Of a stretch of 35,013 nucleotides of DNA, positions 1 to 7,785 are shown piece after piece. Positions within the stretch are counted from its first letter, which is position 1, and every line of letters begins with the position of its first letter. The stretch lies in assembly GCA_020854215.1 (NCBI GenBank), contig JADZFY010000062.1, positions 1-35,013 on the forward strand, in the 5' to 3' direction. Made by a program: the position numbers and the translations under genes. The notes under the pieces are model-generated. The model searched no databases. It saw only the letters and a list, made by a program, of their open reading frames with translations, and had not been told where the DNA came from. This DNA comes from Chitinophagaceae bacterium. Its GTDB lineage: Bacteria; Bacteroidota; Bacteroidia; Chitinophagales; Chitinophagaceae.

Positions 1-242
1 CTCAGGTATTGGGCATTCTTGTCGAAACCTGCTGCGAGCCCTACAGGATTGGCAAAATGAAGTGTGCCATGTTGCGTCTGTAGTGTGGTGGCCAATTGAG
101 CATTTTCCTCCGGAGAAAAAATGCTTTTCAATAATTTTCTGCACCATGAAAAACTGCAAAGAAAACGCAACATATTCATGGAAAAATGATGTACGCTTTC
201 TGCGGGAAATAAAAACAACAACCGGCGTAATAGTGTATACAT
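1..242 (-). CDS. pyrD: Dihydroorotate dehydrogenase (quinone-type), 5' part only
   Basis: Oxidises dihydroorotate to orotate in pyrimidine synthesis, passing electrons to membrane quinone. Only the first 80 codons are in the window; the rest lies off the left edge. The minus-strand reading opens MYTLLRRLLFLFPAESVHHF, the N-terminal membrane-associating helices of class 2 enzymes, and reaches NPVGLAAGFDKNAQYL, the conserved start of the FMN barrel. The ATG at 242-240 gives one uninterrupted frame. The gene is divergent from the STING-like gene starting at 362, with about 120 bases between them. A near-consensus -7 box (TAATTTCG) lies just upstream but is imperfect. Confidence 0.93.
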   Translation of the reverse strand, partial: MYTLLRRLLFLFPAESVHHFSMNMLRFLCSFSWCRKLLKSIFSPEENAQLATTLQTQHGTLHFANPVGLAAGFDKNAQYL

Positions 243-361
243 AAACGGGGCGAAATTAGTAAATGAATTTGAGCAAATAGAAAATCTGATGCCAGATAAA
301 TAGACCATTACAGCAAAAATCATTAACTTTTGAAAAAATCGTTTAACACAATTTTGCTACG

Positions 362-1033
362 ATGCCAATAGGATTTAAATTCTTCCCGGTAAAAGACTTG
401 TTCTATTCTATTTTTCCAACTGTGGGCACCTATGGCGGGTATCTCAACGGTGTGGCGCCGAAATTGATTCCAAATGTTTGGGTGGCATTGGGCGCCGGAC
501 TCATTGGATCGGTAATTCTGGCTATAATTTTCCGTGCTGACAATATCAGAAATTACAGGAAGTCTCTTGCTGAAATTCTCGCCACCGGTTACTTCATCAA
601 TTTTACCGGACGGTTAGGTAAGTTGCTCCGAAATAAAACACCACTCGAATTTTCCTTTCCTGACAATTCCGTCAAAATCTTCAATGCGGATCAATTGTCG
701 GTAGAAATTGGCTTGCCGGTTAATATCAAGGCGCTAACCCTATATGCTGAAAAGGTTGAACAGGAAGCGGATATTGTTTATGTGCGGGAAAAGTCGTTTA
801 GTGAGCCTTACTGGTTAAGAGCAAAGTTGAAAGACGATAAGCTAATAATTTACGAGTTTCCAAGAACATTGTTTTCATTGTCGGCGTACTTAAAAACTGA
901 GTTTTCCGATGAACAAAGTGCTGAAAGAAATTCCAGAAGGTTCTATTCGTATTTCCAAAAAAAGATCGAACAGCTCAGAATCGAACATTCCGGTGAAATC
1001 ACCAACAGCCGGTTAAATTTTATAAGCGTTTAG
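362..1033 (+). CDS. Membrane-anchored STING-domain protein (orphan TM-STING candidate)
   Basis: Predicted 223-residue protein: a short N-terminal part, one clear membrane helix at about residues 38-57, then a soluble domain from about 65 to 223 that I read as a STING cyclic-dinucleotide receptor domain. Seen: LATGYFINF (73-81) matches the first STING helix (GLAxGYFxNF in bacteria, GLAWSYYIGY in human). FPRTLFSLSAY (166-176) matches the ligand-pocket segment (human ATPLQTLFAMSQY; bacterial PTTL). It is followed by FSDEQS, an RRFYSYFQKKIEQL helix and TNSRLNFI, in the same order as the human C-terminal half. Known: bacterial STINGs bind cyclic dinucleotides and usually sit beside a CD-NTase or are fused to TIR or membrane effectors. 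Here neither neighbour (pyrD, a propeller protein) is a defence gene. The usual first Thr of PTTL is Arg168. A weak promoter-like CAATTTTG lies at 349-356, very close to the ATG. The fold is inferred by eye. Confidence 0.7.
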   Translation: MPIGFKFFPVKDLFYSIFPTVGTYGGYLNGVAPKLIPNVWVALGAGLIGSVILAIIFRADNIRNYRKSLAEILATGYFINFTGRLGKLLRNKTPLEFSFPDNSVKIFNADQLSVEIGLPVNIKALTLYAEKVEQEADIVYVREKSFSEPYWLRAKLKDDKLIIYEFPRTLFSLSAYLKTEFSDEQSAERNSRRFYSYFQKKIEQLRIEHSGEITNSRLNFISV

Positions 1034-1048
1034 CAGATGCTTGTTTGT

Positions 1049-2404
1049 TCAGGATCCCTGTTTTTTTTCCTTCAAATTTATTGCATATACATAACCGTCG
1101 GCGCTGCCGAAAAAAAGCAGTCCCTTGTATACCCTGGGCGAGGAGACAATTGATCCCAGAAAATAAAGTGCGTCCATTGCTTTGATATTGTTTTCATAAA
1201 AGGACAGGTCTTTGTAACGGGCAGCATGTGCATAATTAAGGCTGTCATTTTTCAGCACCGTTGAGGCATATTTTTTTCTGGCACTTGTTGAAAGACTGTT
1301 CCATCGCTGTCCTGCTGAGGCGAGATCAACAGCATACATCTTACCGGTAAAGTCGCCAAAGTACACCGTGTTATTGTAAATAGCCGGAGTGCCAAATACA
1401 TAGCCATTTGTTTTAAACCTGAATTTTTCTTCACCGGTTTTTTTGTCAAGTGCCAGCAATAAATAGGAGTCCGAGGTGCCAGCCAGCAGAACGTCATGAT
1501 GTATTACTGCCGACCCCACTATCCAGGCATTGCCTGCATCATACTTCCACACTAAATTACCGTTTGCTGCGTTAAGGGCATACAAATGGGCATCTCGCGC
1601 GCCAAAATATACAACGCCAGAATCAATTGTAGCAGATGCCTGTATGCCCGCCATACCTGTATTTGTTCCAGTTCCAAACTTCCAGATAAGTTGACCGGTC
1701 TGCGCGTCGAGCGCATAAAAATAGGTATCCCAACTACCAAAATAAATGCGTTCGTTGTTTACCAACGGACTGGAATGGATACTGCCATTTGCTTTAAATT
1801 TCCAGCGTAAGGAGCCATTGTTGGTATTGACTGCGTATAAGTTACCATCACTGCTTCCAAAATACACCACTTGATCGTTACTGCTTTCGCTTACAACGGG
1901 TGAGGAAAGGAAACAATCCCACGGGTCCTCCATATACATTCCTGCAGGCTTCATCCCCCAATAGGCTGTATCTCCCATTTTCTTCTCACCTTCTGTGCTA
2001 AACTTCCATCGTAGCACACCTGTTTCAAAATCGAGCGCATAATAGGTTCCATCGAAACTCCCAAAGCAAACGATATTGTTGAAGATGGCAGGAGAGGAGT
2101 GGATCGCCCCGCCTGTTTTGAACTTCCATTGCAAGTTACCGGTTTGGGCATTCAGACAATATAGAAACCCGTCTTCGCTTCCGATAAATACCCGGTCTCG
2201 TTGAATGGCGGGAGTAGAAAATATTTTGCCGCCTGTTTTGAACTTCCATTGAGGATTTGCTAACGCGAAAAATGATGAAGATGAAGCTTGCACCATTTCT
2301 TTGTTTTGGCTGTGAAACGATACAGTGGAACGTTCACGGTAGCCCTGGGCGCCAGCCTGAAGAGTTGAAATAAGGACAATGATAGAACAAAAAACAAGTT
2401 TCAT
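1049..2404 (-). CDS. Secreted PQQ-repeat beta-propeller protein
   Basis: A 451-residue protein with a signal peptide (MKLVFCSIIVLISTLQAGAQ) followed by about eight tandem repeats of roughly 40-60 residues. Each repeat begins WKF and carries a GS.DG.LYALN..TG turn, the signature of PQQ-like (BamB/quinoprotein) beta-propeller blades. The third blade has an insertion and the last is more divergent. I see no catalytic calcium or PQQ ligand set and no cytochrome motif (CxxCH), so a scaffold or binding role in the periplasm or at the outer membrane is more likely than dehydrogenase activity. It has no lipobox, unlike BamB. It follows dnaX on the same strand with a gap of 118 bases, so it may have its own promoter. 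Its substrate or partner cannot be told from the sequence. Confidence 0.85.
   Translation of the reverse strand: MKLVFCSIIVLISTLQAGAQGYRERSTVSFHSQNKEMVQASSSSFFALANPQWKFKTGGKIFSTPAIQRDRVFIGSEDGFLYCLNAQTGNLQWKFKTGGAIHSSPAIFNNIVCFGSFDGTYYALDFETGVLRWKFSTEGEKKMGDTAYWGMKPAGMYMEDPWDCFLSSPVVSESSNDQVVYFGSSDGNLYAVNTNNGSLRWKFKANGSIHSSPLVNNERIYFGSWDTYFYALDAQTGQLIWKFGTGTNTGMAGIQASATIDSGVVYFGARDAHLYALNAANGNLVWKYDAGNAWIVGSAVIHHDVLLAGTSDSYLLLALDKKTGEEKFRFKTNGYVFGTPAIYNNTVYFGDFTGKMYAVDLASAGQRWNSLSTSARKKYASTVLKNDSLNYAHAARYKDLSFYENNIKAMDALYFLGSIVSSPRVYKGLLFFGSADGYVYAINLKEKKQGS
1050..1068 (+). terminator. Possible terminator after the STING-like gene
   Basis: A short GC-containing hairpin (CAGG, loop ATC, CCTG at 1050-1060) is followed directly by eight T residues (1061-1068). 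It lies 17 bases after the STING-like stop codon and overlaps the last codons of the convergent propeller gene. The four-base-pair stem is weak, so the call rests mostly on the T run. Confidence 0.35.
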
Positions 2405-2522
2405 AAATTGATTATCGAATTTTTTGGGTATTGTACGAGACTACAGAAAAGTAAAGGGTAATGCTGATTTTTTTAGTTTTGATATTTCACCGGCAAATGA
2501 TGCGATGAAAATGGATGACCCA

Positions 2523-4355
2523 CTAATAGTCCAGCTCCAATTTGAGGCGGTCCCTCAATTCTTTCACCAAGGGGTATTGATCAACCATTTTCATGTATTG
2601 CTCACGGCTGCTGAGGGGGCGGTCCTGCAACTCCGCAACCGCTGTGTTTTCTACTACCGAAATGGTATAGGATAGCGTGCGGTTGTTGAAAAATACCTGC
2701 AAGTGTTCAATCAGCGTTCCCCGTTCCTGCTCGATAAACTTCTGTTGTATGTTGCTCTCTACCACAATCTGAAAACTATTGTCGTCTGATACGCTCAGTT
2801 GCGCAAGTTTGAAGTTGGTGACTGCTGAATAATTTTTCTGTTCGGCCAATTGAGCGATATAAATACTCCAGGCTTTTTCGAGGCTTTCAATGGTTAACGG
2901 AACAGCCGACTTGTTGGTTTGAGTTTGTTTCTGGGCAATTTGTTTGCGTATTTTAGATAAAGTACCCAGCGTTTGTGGTGTTGTGCCCGGACTATCTTTT
3001 GTGTTTACAACTGCCTTATTGGTTGGTAGAACGGTCTGTTGCTCCCTGCCCTTGCCATAGGGCTTTGTTTCTTCATTTACCAGGCTGTTGTCTATTTCCA
3101 ATCTGGTATTAGCAGACTCCCCGGTTTTCTGAATTGAAGAAGGTTTTTCGGTGGGCACAGATTCTCTGGTGAAAATAGGTTGAATCCTTTTGAAGGCTAT
3201 TGCAGGGGCATCACCCGTTCGTTTTTTTTTTAAGGTGCCGGTTTCATCAGCCCATTCCAATGCCTGGCTCAGATAGGTGAGTTTAATCAATGCGAGTTCT
3301 GTGTGCAGTTTTTTGTTTCTGGCTATTTTGAAATTAATCTCGGCCTCATTGAGGATATTCAATGCGCTAATCAGCCAACCCGCCGAAACCTGTTTTGCCA
3401 TCGTTGCATACCGCTCTTTAAAGCTATCCACCACTTCCAGTAAACCCGCTATTTTGGAGTCTTTGCAAACCAGCAGGTTCCGAATAAATTCGGCAAAGCC
3501 GTTTAATACCATGTCTCCTTCAAATCCTTTACGGTTTATATCGTCGTATAAAAGCAATGCGGCGGCTAAATCCTGCTTCTGCATGGACTCAGTTAACTTA
3601 AAATAATAGTCTGCATCAAGAATATTCAGGTGTTCCAGCGTATTTTGATAACTGAGCTGCCCGTTGGTAAAGCTTACAATTTTATCCAGGATACTCAGTG
3701 CATCTCTCATGCACCCTTCACTCTTTTGTGAAATAACATGTAGCGCTGCTTTATCGGAGCTGATTCCTTCTTTGTCGCATATCTCCTGTAAATGTTCTAC
3801 CGTGTCGTTAAGGGTAATTCTCTTAAAATCGAATATCTGGCAACGCGATAAAATAGTAGGAAGTATTTTATGTTTTTCGGTGGTGGCTAAAATAAAAATA
3901 GCATAAGGCGGTGGCTCTTCCAGTGTTTTAAGAAATGCATTAAATGCCGATGAGCTCAACATGTGAACCTCGTCAATAATATATACTTTATACTTTCCTG
4001 CCTGAGGTGAAAAGCGCACCTGTTCGGTTAGTGTTCTGATATCATCTACTGAGTTATTGCTTGCCGCATCCAATTCGTGAATATTGAGGGAAACACCATC
4101 ATTAAATGATTTGCAAGAGGGGCAAACATTACAGGCTTCCCCATCCGCTTGTATGTTTTCACAGTTGATGGTTTTGGCCAGAATACGGGCGCAGGTTGTT
4201 TTTCCCACTCCGCGAGGACCACAAAATAAAAAAGCATGTGCCAGTTGCTTGTTTTTAATGGCATTTTTCAACGTAGTAGTAATATGTGACTGACCTACTA
4301 CTGTATTAAAAGTTTGCGGACGATACTTGCGTGCTGATACAATGAAATTATCCAT
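2523..4355 (-). CDS. dnaX: DNA polymerase III subunit gamma/tau
   Basis: Clamp-loader ATPase that opens the beta clamp during replication. Seen in the 610 residues: Walker A GPRGVGKT at 46-53, a four-Cys zinc site (C65, C75, C78, C81), Walker B IIDEVHML near 126-133, the LSRCQ arginine finger near 169-173, then domain III and a long variable C-terminal part (about 380-500 Lys/Thr/Gln-rich linker). The C-terminal 110 residues form a compact domain, as in tau subunits. No obvious A-rich frameshift signal for making gamma was found, though TTTTTTTTT (antisense, 3223-3231) near residue 375 is a candidate slippery run of lysine codons. A TAnnTTTG promoter lies just upstream. Confidence 0.97.
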   Translation of the reverse strand: MDNFIVSARKYRPQTFNTVVGQSHITTTLKNAIKNKQLAHAFLFCGPRGVGKTTCARILAKTINCENIQADGEACNVCPSCKSFNDGVSLNIHELDAASNNSVDDIRTLTEQVRFSPQAGKYKVYIIDEVHMLSSSAFNAFLKTLEEPPPYAIFILATTEKHKILPTILSRCQIFDFKRITLNDTVEHLQEICDKEGISSDKAALHVISQKSEGCMRDALSILDKIVSFTNGQLSYQNTLEHLNILDADYYFKLTESMQKQDLAAALLLYDDINRKGFEGDMVLNGFAEFIRNLLVCKDSKIAGLLEVVDSFKERYATMAKQVSAGWLISALNILNEAEINFKIARNKKLHTELALIKLTYLSQALEWADETGTLKKKRTGDAPAIAFKRIQPIFTRESVPTEKPSSIQKTGESANTRLEIDNSLVNEETKPYGKGREQQTVLPTNKAVVNTKDSPGTTPQTLGTLSKIRKQIAQKQTQTNKSAVPLTIESLEKAWSIYIAQLAEQKNYSAVTNFKLAQLSVSDDNSFQIVVESNIQQKFIEQERGTLIEHLQVFFNNRTLSYTISVVENTAVAELQDRPLSSREQYMKMVDQYPLVKELRDRLKLELDY

Positions 4356-4374
4356 ACCCCAAAATCCGTTTATG

Positions 4375-4382
4375 CAAATGTA
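4375..4382 (-). promoter_or_regulatory. dnaX -7 promoter element
   Basis: Minus-strand TACATTTG matches the Bacteroidota -7 consensus TAnnTTTG exactly and ends about 20 bases before the dnaX ATG, giving a short leader. No clear TTTG -33 box was found. The rest of the 4383-4580 gap shows nothing recognisable. Confidence 0.55.
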
Positions 4383-4580
4383 AGGGAATGTATATTTTTA
4401 AATTGAAGGGATTGGAGGTGGAAAAATAGCGGTAATACCATCGGAGCCCAATATCCTGGTTATCAGACTATCAGTCCGCTCAAAGCGGCAAACGTCAAAC
4501 ATCCAATTGCCTGCAAATAACGTGCTGCCCCACCATTGCAGAACTTTCAAATACCTGCATCTCCATATTTCCACATTTTA

Positions 4581-4612
4581 TTTCCCCTATTCCCTTCATT
4601 CGTCTATTTTTG
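4581..4612 (+). promoter_or_regulatory. purA promoter
   Basis: TATTTTTG at 4605-4612 is an exact TAnnTTTG -7 element. TTTC at 4581-4584, 20 bases upstream, is a passable -33 box. The expected start of transcription near 4619 leaves a leader of about 18 bases before the ATG at 4637. This also argues against a TTG start at 4610, which would lie inside the promoter. Confidence 0.6.
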
Positions 4613-4636
4613 CCATCTTGCAAATTTGTATTTCAA

Positions 4637-5902
4637 ATGGTAGATGTATTACTTGGCCTCCAGTGGGGCGATGAAGGAAAAGGTAAAATAGTTGACTATT
4701 TTGCACCGGCATATGATGTAATTGCACGATTTCAGGGAGGTCCAAATGCAGGGCATACCTTGTACGTGAACGACAAAAAGGTAGTTTTGCACCAAATCCC
4801 GTCTGGTATTTTTCACGATAATATCATTAATTTGATTGGGAACGGCGTAGTATTAGATCCGGTAACATTGAAAAGAGAATGTGAAACGGTGGCTTCATTT
4901 GGAGTTGACTATTCAAAAAATCTTTTTATTTCGGAAAGAACAAATCTGATTTTACCCACTCACCGTGCCTTGGATAAAGCGTCTGAAGCATTGAAGGGCA
5001 ACGATAAAATCGGGTCTACGCTAAAGGGAATTGGTCCCGCGTATATGGACAAAACCGGAAGAAATGCGCTGAGGGTGGGCGATATTCTCGATAAAAATTT
5101 TACTTCACAGTATATTAAGCTGCGTCTTAAGCATCAGAAATTGCTTGACAGTATGCAGTTTCATGAAGATATTTCCACGTGGGAAGACGAATTTTTTGAA
5201 AGCGTTGAATTTATGCGCCAGTTTAAAATTATCAATGGCGAATATTTCATTAATGAAAAACTGAGTGAGGGAAAGAAAGTGCTTGCAGAAGGAGCGCAGG
5301 GAAGCATGCTGGATGTGGATTTTGGCACATTCCCATTTGTAACATCGTCTAATACCATATCAGCCGGTGTTTGTACGGGACTTGGTGTTTCTCCTCAAAA
5401 AATTAAAGAGGTTATTGGAGTAACCAAGGCCTATTGTACAAGGGTAGGTAGTGGTCCATTTCCAACGGAGCTTCATGACGAAGTGGGAGACGAACTTCGG
5501 AAAATTGGTAACGAGTTTGGTGCTACCACCGGGCGCCCGCGCCGCTGCGGATGGATTGATTTGGTTGCACTTAAGTTTGCATGTATGGTAAACGGAGTTA
5601 CACAATTGGTAATGACGAAAGCCGATGTGTTAGACGCGTTCACGGAGCTGAAGGTGTGCGAAAGTTACAATATTAACGGAAAGCTGCAGCAGCAGGTGCC
5701 GTATCAACTGACAAAGCTTCCGGTGCAACCTGTTTATTCACCTTTTAAAGGCTGGAACTCAGATGTTTCGAAAGTCACATCTTATGCTGCTGCTCCTGGT
5801 GCCATGAAAGATTATATTAATCATATCAACAGTTATTTAGGTGTAGAAATAAAGTTTATTTCGAATGGACCGGGGCGGGATCAGATAATTCCGGTTTTGT
5901 AA
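4637..5902 (+). CDS. purA: Adenylosuccinate synthetase
   Basis: Joins IMP and aspartate using GTP, the first committed step to AMP; cytoplasmic. The 421-residue length is normal for the family. The N-terminus MVDVLLGLQWGDEGKGK carries the GTP P-loop and catalytic Asp (GDEGKGK at 11-17). Further on are GNGVVLDP, the NAGHT substrate loop, and the GATTGRPRRCGWID segment that binds IMP and GTP. The ATG at 4637 was chosen because the family starts about ten residues before GDEGKGK and the promoter lies just upstream. It is followed 93 bases later by an acidic protein gene on the same strand. Confidence 0.98.
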   Translation: MVDVLLGLQWGDEGKGKIVDYFAPAYDVIARFQGGPNAGHTLYVNDKKVVLHQIPSGIFHDNIINLIGNGVVLDPVTLKRECETVASFGVDYSKNLFISERTNLILPTHRALDKASEALKGNDKIGSTLKGIGPAYMDKTGRNALRVGDILDKNFTSQYIKLRLKHQKLLDSMQFHEDISTWEDEFFESVEFMRQFKIINGEYFINEKLSEGKKVLAEGAQGSMLDVDFGTFPFVTSSNTISAGVCTGLGVSPQKIKEVIGVTKAYCTRVGSGPFPTELHDEVGDELRKIGNEFGATTGRPRRCGWIDLVALKFACMVNGVTQLVMTKADVLDAFTELKVCESYNINGKLQQQVPYQLTKLPVQPVYSPFKGWNSDVSKVTSYAAAPGAMKDYINHINSYLGVEIKFISNGPGRDQIIPVL

Positions 5903-5995
5903 ATTTTGTATTGTATTACAATAAAAATTATTTTTGAAATTATTTGGCGATTTCAGAATCTCGTAGAAATTTTACGTTGTTAATTTAGTCAAGCT

Positions 5996-6439
5996 ATGGC
6001 AAAATCTGCAAGAGGTAAAAAAACAGATGAAAAGGAAGCCACCGTTAATAGCGGTAGGGAAAAGCCTTTAAAACCTTCACCCGGAGCCAGTAAAAAAAAG
6101 GAAGAAGATGAAGACGGTGATGATGATGATGAACTGGAATTTGATGATAAGCCGGCCGCAAAAGGGAAAAAAGTTACGTCCAAATCTTCAAAAGATGATG
6201 ACGAAGATGATGACGATGATATGGAGGATGTGAAAGATGACTGGGAAAAAGTTGATGAAGAGGACAATTGGGATCCTGACTTCGATGAATTTGATATTCC
6301 TAAGTCTAAGGCGAGAAAGCCGGGAGGTAAAAAGGGAAAAGATGACGATGATGATTTGGGAATTGATGATGAGTTTAAGGATATGGGCCTGTTCGATGAC
6401 GGAGGTGGTGGATATGATGACGACGACGACGATTTTTAA
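5996..6439 (+). CDS. Very acidic, low-complexity disordered protein
   Basis: A 147-residue protein with no domain I recognise. It is built from Asp/Glu runs (EEDEDGDDDDELEFDD, DDDEDDDDD, KDDDDDLGIDD and a terminal YDDDDDDF) alternating with Lys-rich stretches (KKK, KGKKVTSKSSK, KARKPGGKKGK). A short more ordered stretch, DDWEKVDEEDNWDPDFDEFD, lies in the middle and could be a binding motif. There is no signal peptide or membrane segment, so it should be cytoplasmic and intrinsically disordered. pabB begins only ten bases after its stop, so the two are probably co-transcribed. It resembles acidic tails of nucleic-acid-associated or chaperone proteins in composition only. That this is the real strand and frame is supported by the ATG, the clean operon spacing and the structured middle segment. 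Confidence 0.75.
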   Translation: MAKSARGKKTDEKEATVNSGREKPLKPSPGASKKKEEDEDGDDDDELEFDDKPAAKGKKVTSKSSKDDDEDDDDDMEDVKDDWEKVDEEDNWDPDFDEFDIPKSKARKPGGKKGKDDDDDLGIDDEFKDMGLFDDGGGGYDDDDDDF

Positions 6440-6448
6440 CCATAAAAG

Positions 6449-7741
6449 GTGAAAAGAACATTTCGTTCCTTTCCTGTTAACGATGTTATCCGAGTTAAAG
6501 AACAGATGCTAAGCTGGGGAAGTCAGTTTAGCATCTGTTGTTATTTAGATGATAATCAGTACCGGTTGCACGAGCATCGTTTTGAATGTGTGCTTGCTGT
6601 AAACGCCGTGAAGTCTCTTCATCCGGCAAATGCCACGGCGTTTGAACAATTGCAGGAGTTTGTGGATGAAAATAAGGACTGGTGTTTTGGTCATCTCTCC
6701 TACGACCTTAAAAATGAAATTGAAGACCTGCAGTCTGAAAATGCAGACTCTATAGGGTTTGATGCGCTGTTTTTTTTTGTTCCTGAAATTATTTTAATTC
6801 TGTGTTCCGGCGAATTGCTGGTGGGGCTGCATCATCATGCGCACGAGGAGATTATCCGGGATGTGTTGGGCCGACCGCCTGTCGTTTCACCCCGATCTGT
6901 GTTTCCTGCCGGAGTTATAAAAAGCAGATTTTCGAAGGAGGAATATATTGAAACCATTCAACAGCTTCAACAACACATTAGCCGTGGCGATTGCTATGAG
7001 ATCAATTTTTGCCAGGAATTTTATGTTGATTATGCTGAAATTGATCCCCTGGAGGTGTATCGTGCATTAAACCGGGTGTCTCCCAATCCATTTTCATGTT
7101 ATTACCGGCTGGACGATAAATATCTGCTTTGCGCCAGCCCTGAACGGTATCTGCAAAAAAATGGAAACCGGGTGATTTCGCAACCCATCAAAGGAACCAG
7201 CCGCAGAGATAACTCAAACCATGACGCCGATATATTATACAGGACTTCCCTGCAACAAAGCCTCAAAGAGCGTTCTGAAAATATAATGATTGTAGACCTC
7301 GTTCGTAACGACTTGTCTAAAGTGTGCAGGGAGGGAACTGTTAAAGTGGACGAATTGATGGGCGTGTATTCGTTTCCACAGGTGTATCAAATGATATCCA
7401 CCATAAGTGGCGAAGTGGAAGAAAGCAAACGAGTTACAGATATCCTCAAGGCGAGTTTTCCGATGGGTAGCATGACGGGGGCGCCCAAGAGAAAGGTGAT
7501 GCAGCTCATTGAAAAACATGAAAAAACAAAAAGAGGATTGTTCTCTGGTTCGGTAGGGTACATAACACCGGATCGGAACATGGATTTTAATGTGGTGATA
7601 CGAAGTATTCTGTATAATTCGTCCAATCGGTATTTGTCGTTTCAAACCGGTTCTGCCATCACAGCAAACAGTTGTGCAGAAGACGAATACGAAGAATGTT
7701 TGCTGAAGGCGGACGCCATAAAAAAAGTGCTGAACGGTTAG
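6449..7741 (+). CDS. pabB: Aminodeoxychorismate synthase component I
   Basis: Converts chorismate and ammonia to 4-amino-4-deoxychorismate for folate synthesis. The chorismate-binding domain covers about residues 155-430. PIKGT at 246-250 places a lysine where anthranilate synthases have alanine (PIAGT), which is the mark of PabB rather than TrpE. IVDLVRNDLSKV (281-292), GSMTGAPK (340-347) and a closing ANSCAEDEYEECLLKA complete the family motifs. The start is GTG at 6449, just after a purine stretch (AAAAGG) and ten bases after the acidic protein's stop. No pabA or pabC is next to it. The final codons are part of a terminator stem serving the opposite strand. Confidence 0.93.
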   Translation: MKRTFRSFPVNDVIRVKEQMLSWGSQFSICCYLDDNQYRLHEHRFECVLAVNAVKSLHPANATAFEQLQEFVDENKDWCFGHLSYDLKNEIEDLQSENADSIGFDALFFFVPEIILILCSGELLVGLHHHAHEEIIRDVLGRPPVVSPRSVFPAGVIKSRFSKEEYIETIQQLQQHISRGDCYEINFCQEFYVDYAEIDPLEVYRALNRVSPNPFSCYYRLDDKYLLCASPERYLQKNGNRVISQPIKGTSRRDNSNHDADILYRTSLQQSLKERSENIMIVDLVRNDLSKVCREGTVKVDELMGVYSFPQVYQMISTISGEVEESKRVTDILKASFPMGSMTGAPKRKVMQLIEKHEKTKRGLFSGSVGYITPDRNMDFNVVIRSILYNSSNRYLSFQTGSAITANSCAEDEYEECLLKADAIKKVLNG

Positions 7742-7750
7742 CTCAGCACT
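7720..7750 (-). terminator. Terminator of the lytic transglycosylase gene, inside the pabB 3' end
   Basis: On the minus strand an 8 bp perfect stem (AGTGCTGA / TCAGCACT, loop of 9) is followed by a run of T (plus-strand A7720-A7726). It lies 36 bases past the transglycosylase stop and overlaps the last codons and stop of pabB. On the plus strand the same stem is followed only by CTTATCAGTTTTG, so it is much weaker in that direction. Confidence 0.8.
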
Positions 7751-7785
7751 CTTATCAGTTTTGCCTTGTGTCTTGCCGCAGGCAA

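Noticed and set aside
1-242. Possible frameshift in pyrD at the run of T around 121
   Set aside because: A first reading in the wrong frame suggested one, but the frame starting at the ATG at 242 runs without interruption from MYTLLRR to GLAAGFDKN.
62-244. Plus-strand frame of 60 codons at the left edge
   Set aside because: Antisense to the pyrD start; no protein character.
2424-2675. Plus-strand frame of 83 codons at the dnaX 3' end
   Set aside because: Mostly antisense to dnaX, with no start signal or domain.
5909-5923. TATTGT-ATT-ACAATA hairpin after purA
   Set aside because: Nearly all A-T, short loop and no clean T run, so it is too weak to call a terminator.
5989-6267. Minus-strand Ser-rich frame
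   Set aside because: Antisense of the Asp/Glu runs of the acidic protein; GAT/GAA repeats read backwards as Ser and Phe codons.
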